From contig JADJOU010000010.1 in NCBI GenBank assembly GCA_016713645.1, positions 62,001-126,000 on the forward strand: a stretch of DNA of 64,000 nucleotides. Direction: 5' to 3'. Under the pieces are notes generated by a model. It saw only the letters and a program-made list of their open reading frames with translations. It ran no database searches and was not told the origin of the DNA. The stretch comes from Bacteroidota bacterium. GTDB lineage: Bacteria; Bacteroidota; Bacteroidia; Chitinophagales; JADJOU01. The position numbers were made by a program, and so were the translations under genes. Shown here piece by piece: positions 56,001-64,000 of the stretch (its first letter is position 1; every line of letters starts with the position of its first letter).

Positions 56001-59000
56001 AAGTATTGCGACTATAGAAAAAAGTACTCGTATTGCCTTTTACAGTAAATGTATTATTTCTATAATCAAGTCCAAAAATTGAATTTGCTGTTGTATTAGA
56101 AAAATAATGCGCATATCCGCTACTACTCATATTATCGATATGAATTGTATTATGCCAAAAATCAACGTATCTATAGGTGGATGGTGCTGAACCAATTTGA
56201 AAATACATACCATATGGATTCGCATTATAGGCTATTCCACCAATCATATTATTGTTGATTTGCGAACGATTGGTACCTGAGCCACCTTGGTGGTTCGTAC
56301 CATTAAAATACATACCCATTTGCCCAAAACGATTGATTTTATTCTTATTGATTTCGAAATTATCAATATTTTGAAATTGCATGGCATACCCATTGGTATT
56401 CGTAGAAAGCATATTGTCCACCGCATTGCCATTGACTTTTGTGTTATTCTGATAAAAATGGTAAATTCCATAATAAGCTTGTCCATTCAAAATATTATTG
56501 GTGATAATATTTCGCAAACAGAAAGTAGTTGAATTTGTGCCAATGGCAGTAATTCCAAAATACCCCCCATTGATTGCATTATTGTTGATAGTATTGGTAT
56601 TTCCGTTATTCCCTGCACCAGTTGCATTCGCCGCAATCGTGGAAATCGCAATTCCAGCTGAATTAGAAAATGAAGTAGAAGCCAAAGAAATATTGATGAT
56701 TGAATTTTGAACAAAATTACTATCCGAAAGAGAAGTAATATGTACCCCTGTTCCAAAAGATGTTCCCGTATTATTAATCGTCAAACTATCCAAGATAATG
56801 CACTTCGTAGCTTGTAATCTTATTACATGCTGAGCACTTGAATTCGTCGGCAAGAAAGTAATGGCCTCTCTTGTGGTATTTCCAGATAATCTCACTGTAT
56901 TGATAAAATTAGAGCCTGGAACAATTCCATTGAACAATACTTGCTCATTACATGGTCCAGTTCCAGAAGCGATGCGCAAAGTGACAGGTCCATTGATACC
57001 GCAACCATACACGGCATTGATGGCAGATTGTACTGAAGTGAAATTTGTCTGACTTTGAGGCAAGGTCTTATTGATGGTAAATGTTCCACTAAACGGTGTA
57101 CAGAAATTCGTGGTCATTGTATCATTGCTATTGTTCAGATCTGCACCAGTATTTACATTTCCAGTAAATGCCCTAAATATATTATTGCCCCCTGTAAAAG
57201 TATAGGTCGAAGTAAAATTCAACTGCAACGTATCACAAGGCAAAATATTTAAACCAGTAAAAGTCTCTGAAGTAACAACGCCATTTACACTATAGTTTGC
57301 GTCTAAATCTGTAATAGTGCTAGTTCCCGCATTTCTCACAGTAATGGTAATCGTATAGAGTGAACCAGGAGTAACAACTGCAGTTGCGGGAGAGCGAATA
57401 GCCATAACCATGGCATCAGATGCAAATGAAGGAATTTCATCTGCTCCAATATCTGGTGTGCTCGTGCGCGCTTGGCTATCAATATCTGTCGTCAGACCGA
57501 GGTTTGTACCATTTAAACATGGATTTGTTACATGCAAATTTGTATTATTATTGATATACCCTGGATTCGTATTCATTGAATTTGCACCAACACCTGTTGG
57601 ATAAGCCGCTAAATAAGTACCCGCAGTAAGTGCTGTTGGAATAGCTGCTAGCGTAGTATTTGATGCATTAAAGTAATTATTATAGTCCACTGCTGATGCA
57701 CAACTTGTCGAAGTAAATCTCATCGGATTTGCATTCACACATGAAATCGCACTAATTGTCAAATGATTATTTCTTATATCGAAACCACTACCCCCATTCA
57801 AATAAATACAATCCGTATTTCCTGATGTCGCATTAAAATCAATATTAATTGTATTATGCCAAATCTTCCAACTAGAAGACCCTTGATTATAGATAGCCGC
57901 ACTACCATTTGACTTTTTAAATCCAGCAAAGAAATTATTATAAATCTGACCAGATCCAGAACCACCACTAGCTGTAAAAAAAACAATACCATACTGACCT
58001 ATATTATTAAATATATTATTTCTTATTTCATGTGTTCCAGATGCATTGCAATTAAAATATTGTAATCCAATATTTGTGGCATTTGAAGCTCTCAAATTGA
58101 TTACATTATTATTGAATTTAATCGTATGTGAATTATTGAAATAACCAGCATATTGATATGAATTATTCAAAACATTGTATAAGAAACTATAGGTTACAGC
58201 TGATCCTGCAATAGTATATATATTGTAATATCCTGCATTAAAAGTGCTACTATCCACAATATGTCCATTTCCAGAAGAATTGGCTCCAGTGATAGAGGCA
58301 TACGAACCATTGATAACTACACCGGCTAAATTGGCTGAAGAAGAAGTAGCTCCTGCACCAGCGATATCTAAGATACATTTATTGATTTTATTATTCAATC
58401 CATTGTATAAATGTACAGCCCATCCATCACTTGTTCCCGTTGTTCGAATGGTAAAATTCTTAAACGTTACATAACTGCAAGCATTCAACCTAAGTACTGC
58501 AGGATTAACTGCTGTTGTCAAATTGGTGAGAATTCTCGTGGCGCTGTTGACACCATTTAAAGTGATGGTATTGGTCGCCGATGCACCTGGAATAGCGGGT
58601 AAATCAATGACACCCGTATAAGTTCCAGCAGCCACGGTAAAAGTCACTGGCCCCGACACCCCGCAGGTAATTAAATTGCTATCTGCAATATTGAAATTGA
58701 TAAAGTTCGTCGGTCCGCTTCCCGCTGGATCGATAGTATAATTTCCACTTAAAGGTCCTGAACAATATACCGTAAATGAGCGACAAGCCGTATCATTGGC
58801 AGGTGTTACCGAACCTGAACCATTGGCATTATTGGCCCATGCTTTCATGGAGAAACTTCCTGTCGAAGCAATATTTAAAGGAGTTGTAAAAGTGGCAATA
58901 TATGTCTGACCGCTCGCTATACTCAATCCTGTCAAAGATTCACTTACAGGAGCATTAGCACCCAATTGATAGCCAATATCTGCCGTCGTGATGGTTGTAT

Positions 59001-59661
59001 TCGATAGATTTAAAAAACGAACGGCTACTGTATTATTTCCTGTTAAGAAAAATCCAGGATTGGGAATACCAGCGACTGAGACATCCATCGTTCCTGAAGG
59101 TACAATCAAAGTATAATCTTCTACTTCCGCTGAATATGTCAATGGACCGCAAGGCGCTGGAACAGCTACCCCTTGAAAGTCAGATGCAAAACGAATTCTA
59201 TATACGCCTGCTGACAATGTAGGCAATACAAAAGTACCAGAAACAATATTTCCGATACCAGATGTTGGAACATTCAACAAATTCAAAACCAATTCAGATC
59301 CTGATGTGTTAAAAGTACCATCATTATTATAATCTATAAACATTCTAATATTAGAAGCATTTCCCGAAGGTCCTCGCACTGAATAATTCACCGTGCCTCC
59401 TGAAGGCGCATTCAACACCTGGCTCGTATAATCAAAGTAAATGGGTGAGCCAGAGCCCGCAGCAGTGTTATTATTAATTTGACTTGGAATAGCTGTTGTA
59501 TTCAAGGTGACATTCTGCATACCCATTCCATAGCTAGCTACATTACTTGCCGTAATATTGGTACAATAGGAAGGTCCGCCAGAATAGCACTGCGAAAACA
59601 CTGTACTTGCTCCAAAAAGCGAAATAAACAATAAGGTTGTTTGTAGGAAAAACTTTTGCAT
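41005..59661 (-). CDS. Giant T9SS-secreted beta-helix protein with GEVED domain (about 6,220 aa, three frameshifts)
   Basis: Predicted surface or released protein. The ATG at 59661 gives signal peptide MQKFFLQTTLLFISLFGAS followed by VFSQ; the in-frame start at 59703 lacks one. The N-terminal GEVED-type domain (FIDYNNDGTF to SAEVEDYTL) is followed by ten modules. Each has a GTYTI-type opening, a right-handed beta-helix rich in NN/IxNN turns, a DIGADE-like motif and a CARDB/Ig-like domain (VxNYG, CDTLxLxF). DIGADE-like motifs lie near 57428, 55690, 54019, 52318, 50657, 48980, 47219, 45513, 43817 and 42147. A 300-residue C-terminal region leads to a T9SS type A tail, SVSPNPFNTNVSADF to FVYKLIKN. 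Frames shift near 47862, 46970 and 45685; the stretch 47,870-59,661 is open throughout. Adhesin or glycan-binding roles are only suggested by the fold. Confidence 0.87.
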
Positions 59662-59704
59662 ATAAGTTAATTTAATGGTTAAATTAACTTCTCGAAAAAA
59701 CAAT

Positions 59705-59720
59705 ATTGAAATATTTCAAT
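59705..59720. promoter_or_regulatory. Perfect 16-nt palindrome upstream of giant gene
   Basis: ATTGAAATATTTCAAT is fully self-complementary and sits in the 5' leader region of the minus-strand gene starting at 59661. A dimeric regulator site is possible, but AT-rich palindromes occur by chance. Confidence 0.3.
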
Positions 59721-60043
59721 AATTAGCGCCTAACGGCGTTTGAAGGCAAAAAAGTTTGAAGTAAAGTTATATCTCGATAGTATTTCTTTTTAGAAGTCTT
59801 AACAAATCTACTAAAGTTTGAAACCAAAGTCAATTTAATTGCGCAATAATATTCACAGTTTATCCACATTATTTCAAAATTCAATAAGGAAAGCCATTTC
59901 GATGAAATCATTGCCATCAAAAGATTTTCAATTCATTTCATTTTTGACAATAACAGCTTTTCCACAGTAAGCTTTGAATTCCATTGTTAAACACTAAACT
60001 ATTTTTGCCATTATAGTTTTATTCATAATTCAATTGAATTAAT

Positions 60044-61370
60044 AAAAAAGCGCTTGCTGGATATCCAACAAGCGCTTTTACTATCCACTCCACCCCTTTC
60101 GGGTATGATTGTTTAGTTTTTGATCAATTTGTAGACAAATTGGTTGTCTTTCGTCTGAATCTTCAAGAAGTAAACCCCTGCAGCAAACTCCTCCGTATTC
60201 ATGCTGTAGTTATTATCGCCTTTCTGACCATTCATCTGCTCTATTTTGACTACTTGACCGCTGATATTGGTCAAGATCAAACTCACACGGTCTTCTGCCA
60301 ATAAAGTGAAATCAGCTGATACATTGGTATTGAATGGATTTGGACTCACCGAGTGAACGATGATGCCATCTTTGCCTTTGAATTGAACTACGCGAATCTT
60401 AGAGTATTCGAATTGACCATCCAAGTCGTTTTGCTTCAATCGATAGTAGATCTTATCCGCATTCAAGCTCGCTGCATCTTTATCGATAAATGAATACGTG
60501 TTAATCACGCTCGAATTGCCCGCTGCTTTTACTTTGCCTACAGAAACAAACTCTTTGCCATCCACACTTCGCTCGATGTCGAAATCTTTGCTATTGCGCT
60601 CACTCGCTGTTGCCCAATCCAAGTTCGCATCATTGCCATTTGCTTTTGCATCGAATGACAACCATGTCACTGGCAAGAATGCCGGGATAACATTTGGTAT
60701 GAATACCGGATTGAATTGTGAGAAGTGGTTGGTGCGATATTGCAAGTATTTATCAACTCCGTAATTATTCACATTCATTACATACAAGAAATGAGAAGAA
60801 TCATTCACCGTCGGTGTCGTCAATGGAACCAAAGTACTTGTAGCTGCTGGCTCATGGAAGCGATGCATCTTCATATAGTATTGATTCAAGGTTACGCCGA
60901 ATGTTAAGGCAGTATCTGCCAACAATTGCCACTCGCTCTGCTTGCAATAGAATCGCAAACTCACGTGTGTGCCTGATGCTGGTTGAGTCGTCGGGTTGAT
61001 ATAGAGATTTCTATCCAAGAAGTAAGAGAGATATTTAAATCCATCTGTACTATTCAAAATACTATCTTTTCTCAATCCTGCTGTATTCAATCGAAGTCCC
61101 CAACATGTTGGTCCGAGGTTATTGCCCTCAGGGTTGATAGAGAATACCAGTTTACCGAATGTATCGGTCACATCAATCCAGCTTGTACCTGAGATATTGA
61201 TACATGAACTCGAGGCAATATAATCACCAGCAGTTGTTCTAATCACGGCTGTATCATCTGCTCCGATATCGAAGCTGTTGGTCAAACGCTTCACCCCCGT
61301 CGATATCATCTGTAAAGAATGCAGAGAGCAATTTACCTCTACCTTCCAAACCAGAACTCGGCAAGATATG
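60044..61370 (-). repeat. Near-identical 1.3-kb direct repeat with 40936-42262
   Basis: Shared from the terminator through the C-terminal region of both beta-helix giants at a constant offset of 19,108 bases from the stop to the DIGADD region. There are only scattered substitutions and one extra C near 61295. Identity falls off further 5' (beyond about 42500/61600). Confidence 0.9.
60046..60079 (-). terminator. Terminator of the second beta-helix giant
   Basis: The 11-bp stem AAAAGCGCTTG / CAAGCGCTTTT is identical to that at 40938-40971 and lies 34 bases past the stop at 60113. Confidence 0.88.
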
Positions 61371-64000
61371 CAAGTCTGTATTCGTTTTGTATTGAGGATT
61401 GAATGCATTTGAATTCGAATCACTCATCGGTGCACTCGGTTTGATGGCGCCTTTGATTGTTGAAATTGTGTAATTAGTTCCTTGCAAATTCAAGAGGTTT
61501 TCACTTGCCGAACCACTACCTTGGTAATAATTATTGAAGTTGCACTCTCCTATCATCGCTCTTGCTGTGGTGATATTTGTACCACCGACGAATAAACTAA
61601 TATAGGCTGACGGTGATTTGAAACTGTTGTTGACAATATTGATATTGTTATTTGTGCCAGAAGAATTCACATATAAATTATACGAAATTGAAGACACAAC
61701 ATTGAAACTATTGTTGAAGAAATTGATATAATTAGAATTCGACACAAAGCAATTGTAATTACCCGAACTTGTGCTGATGAAGTTATTATAGACCATAAGT
61801 GGTGTTGTTTCTCCATTAATATTAACATTTTGGAGATAGATACCGTATTGGAAGTAACTATTAGCAATAACTTTATTATATGCAATAACTCCACCATTGC
61901 TATTATTCGACAAATAAATTCCTTGGTTTATACAACAAGAATTCATAAGAATACTGTTGTATTTTATGGTTGGATTACTGCAGTAGTTTAATACAATCCC
62001 ATACCATGAACCGCTTGGACTAGTTGTTACATTATTAGAATCAATAACCAAATTTGTAGTATACTGAGAAAGGTTATTTATTCCAATGAGATAAACAGCA
62101 TTCGAAACACTGGAGATGGTATTCTTTCTAATAGTCAATCTAGGAGTAAATCCAGAGACATAGACCCCAGAAGCATTTGTTGTAAATGCTTGCTGAGTTG
62201 CACTGATTATATTGCCATAGATGGTGACATTTTTACAACTATCTCCTGACGCTATAATCTGCACCGCGTAGTAGGATTATTTCCTGCCGCGATTTTCATA
62301 TTTCGAATGATGATATTATCCCCATTGAATATTTTCAAAGTAAATGCAGTTCCAGTATTGTTTTGAAGTGTAACTGAAGATGGTATACCAGATTCAGATT
62401 GGAATGTAACCGTATTGGTATCATTAGAACCATAGATGGAATTGATTTGAATCGCTTCATTATATGTACCTGCTCTCACATTGAAAATCACTTTTCCTGA
62501 GACTCCACCACAATTTAGTGCAGCAACAGCAGCATTGAAATTAGCATAATCAGGACTTGCTCCACCAATCGTATACGTTCCATTAAGTGAGGTACAATAA
62601 GTTGTCTTGATGGTATCATTTCCAAAATAAGTGTCGGTATTGCCATTTGGCTGAGATGTAAATGCTGTGAAATTATTTGTACCCGTGCTCATCATCACCC
62701 CTGTAAATGTTACGGTCATTGTATCGCAAGGAGCAATCGAAGATGGAATAGAAATTGTCACAGGTGAACCACCATTCAATATATAGGATACATTGCCGGT
62801 GTTCACTGTATTTGAACCTTGGTTCTTAATTCTTACAGTAATATTAACCGGTCCCGCACTTACAGAATTAGTGATAGGAGAAACAATGGCAACCATGGCT
62901 AAATTATCAACACTTGCCACAATTTCATCTGCGCCAATATCAGGCAAAGAACCTCTAGCATTTCCATCGAAATCAACAGTTAAGCCCAAATTTGCGCCGT
63001 TATTGCAACCATCCGTGATATGCAAATCTGTGCTACTCACAAATAAAGGATCCTCGTTGATTGAATTTGCACCACCACCTGTCGGATAAGCTGCTTTGTA
63101 ATTTGCAGTAGTATAATTGACCGCTGCAATTTGCAATAAATTAGTAGAAGAAGCGTTGAGATAGTTGTTATAATTCAGCGTGCTTATCGCTCCTGATGGA
63201 TTTACGTAAAGTGGGAATGAATTATTCGAAGAAGCATTCGAAACCGTTAAAATATTGTTTTGGACATTAATACCCGTTCCAAAGTTTATATATACACAAG
63301 CCGACAATGAAGATGCGGCAATATCGAAATTAATAGAATTGTGGTATATATTCCAATTGCTTGAACTTTGCAATTGTATTCCTTGCGCACCAGAAGAGTA
63401 CTTGAATCCAACCATCATATTATTATACAATTGACTTTGAACAGAACTACTTCCAGAACTTGTGCTGATTAGAGCACCCGTCTGTCCGACATTGACAAAT
63501 TTATTGCCATTGATCTCATGGAAGTTCAAGCCCGTAAGATTGTTGTTCGGCATATACACTCCTATAGATGAAGTTATATACGTTCCAAAATTGATGGTAT
63601 TATTATTGAATTTGATTACATGGTTATTTTGGAAGAAACAACCATATTGATAGGCATTATTAATCGTGTTATAGAAAAACTTAAAGGTATTGCTACCTCC
63701 GCCCGACGCAGCAGTAAATATTCCATAATAAGCGCCATTGAGATTGATCGCATTGCTATCCAATAAATGGTTATTGCCTATAGATGTTACTGTACCCACA
63801 TTCGTTTTATTTCCATTGATTACAACCCCTGTGAAGTTAGAACTTCCAATGCTATTTCCTGTTAAATTAATTGTACAGTTGTTGATTCTATTGTTGGAAC
63901 CATTAAAGAAATGAGCAACCCAAGCACCAGAAGAGCTAGTACTTTGTATGGTCAAGTTTCTGAAAGTTACATAATTACAAGCATCAAAACGAACAACATG
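60113..64000 (-). CDS. Second giant T9SS beta-helix protein (partial, cut by right edge; two frameshifts)
   Basis: Paralogue of the gene at 41005-59661 with the same module plan. Visible parts, from the right edge leftward: beta-helix (NNRINNCTINLTGNS, YNTINNAYQYG), DIGADE near 62931, CARDB-like domain (NITVRIKNQGSNTVN), the next module opening GTYTIGGASPDYANFNAAV, a second beta-helix, DIGADD near 61255, and the C-terminal region ending FVYKLIKN with SVSPNPFN as the T9SS tail. The last 420 residues are almost identical to the first giant. Frame breaks lie near 62268 and at 61293-61297, where five Cs replace the four in the paralogue. The 5' end lies outside the window. Confidence 0.87.

Larger units (their letters stand above)
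59662..60112. other. Intergenic region upstream of the first beta-helix giant
   Basis: AT-rich, no supported gene (a 65-codon minus-strand reading frame lacks any recognisable feature). It contains a perfect 16-nt palindrome ATTGAAATATTTCAAT at 59705-59720, about 45 bases upstream of the start codon and possibly an operator, and at the right the terminator of the next gene. Confidence 0.55.

Noticed and set aside
46244..58474. Plus-strand and alternate-frame ORFs within the beta-helix giant
   Set aside because: Low-complexity translations with no start context or homology; the long minus-strand frame explains the DNA.
59723..59920. 65-codon minus-strand ORF upstream of the giant
   Set aside because: No ribosome-binding context, domain or conservation signal; it lies in the AT-rich leader and ends before the promoter palindrome.

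Overview
The window is AT-rich DNA from a member of the Bacteroidota, most likely a Chitinophagales/Saprospirales-type environmental organism. The evidence is four secreted proteins with type IX secretion (T9SS) sorting tails, a menaquinone pathway, a Bacteroidota-style RlmL-like methyltransferase, lone SufC/SufD, and a giant-adhesin repertoire. Many conserved genes that should be intact (menD, clpB, cca, sufC, sufD, slyD, a BamA/TamA-family gene) are broken by single-base indels, often in homopolymers. Two near-identical sequence pairs inside the window show such indels directly. I therefore read most breaks as sequence or assembly errors and annotate whole genes across them; some could be real decay.

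Positions 1-16,936 hold housekeeping genes: menD (cut by the left edge), an acyl-CoA dehydrogenase, a secreted peptidylarginine-deiminase-like enzyme, a small conserved protein, an EGF-like lipoprotein, clpB, a DUF4105 membrane protein, an RNA methyltransferase, slyD, an S4 RNA-binding protein, menE, a SpoU-type rRNA methyltransferase, a BamA/TamA-type outer membrane protein and an orphan OmpR-type response regulator.

Positions 17,037-18,440 are a REP/RAYT island: a REP-associated tyrosine transposase flanked on both sides by 24-nt perfect or decayed palindromes, in opposite orientations on its two sides, including a tandem array of about eight copies.

Positions 18,534-28,801 hold a POT peptide transporter, a HigBA toxin-antitoxin pair, cca, a class III sirtuin, a deoxyhypusine-synthase-like gene, nadC, sufD, sufC, an IMPACT/YigZ-family gene and a TylF-type methyltransferase. 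Most of this stretch is on the minus strand.

Positions 28,877-64,000 are almost entirely three giant surface-protein genes on the minus strand. The first is about 11.6 kb, with about 43 copies of a 79-residue two-cysteine Ig/PKD-like repeat. The second is about 18.7 kb, a GEVED-domain protein with ten beta-helix modules at a strikingly regular 1.69 kb spacing. The third is a partial paralogue of the second, cut by the right edge. The second and third share almost identical C-terminal coding sequence and terminator. All three end in T9SS type A sorting domains, so they are expected on the cell surface or released. No tRNA, rRNA or CRISPR array was recognised.
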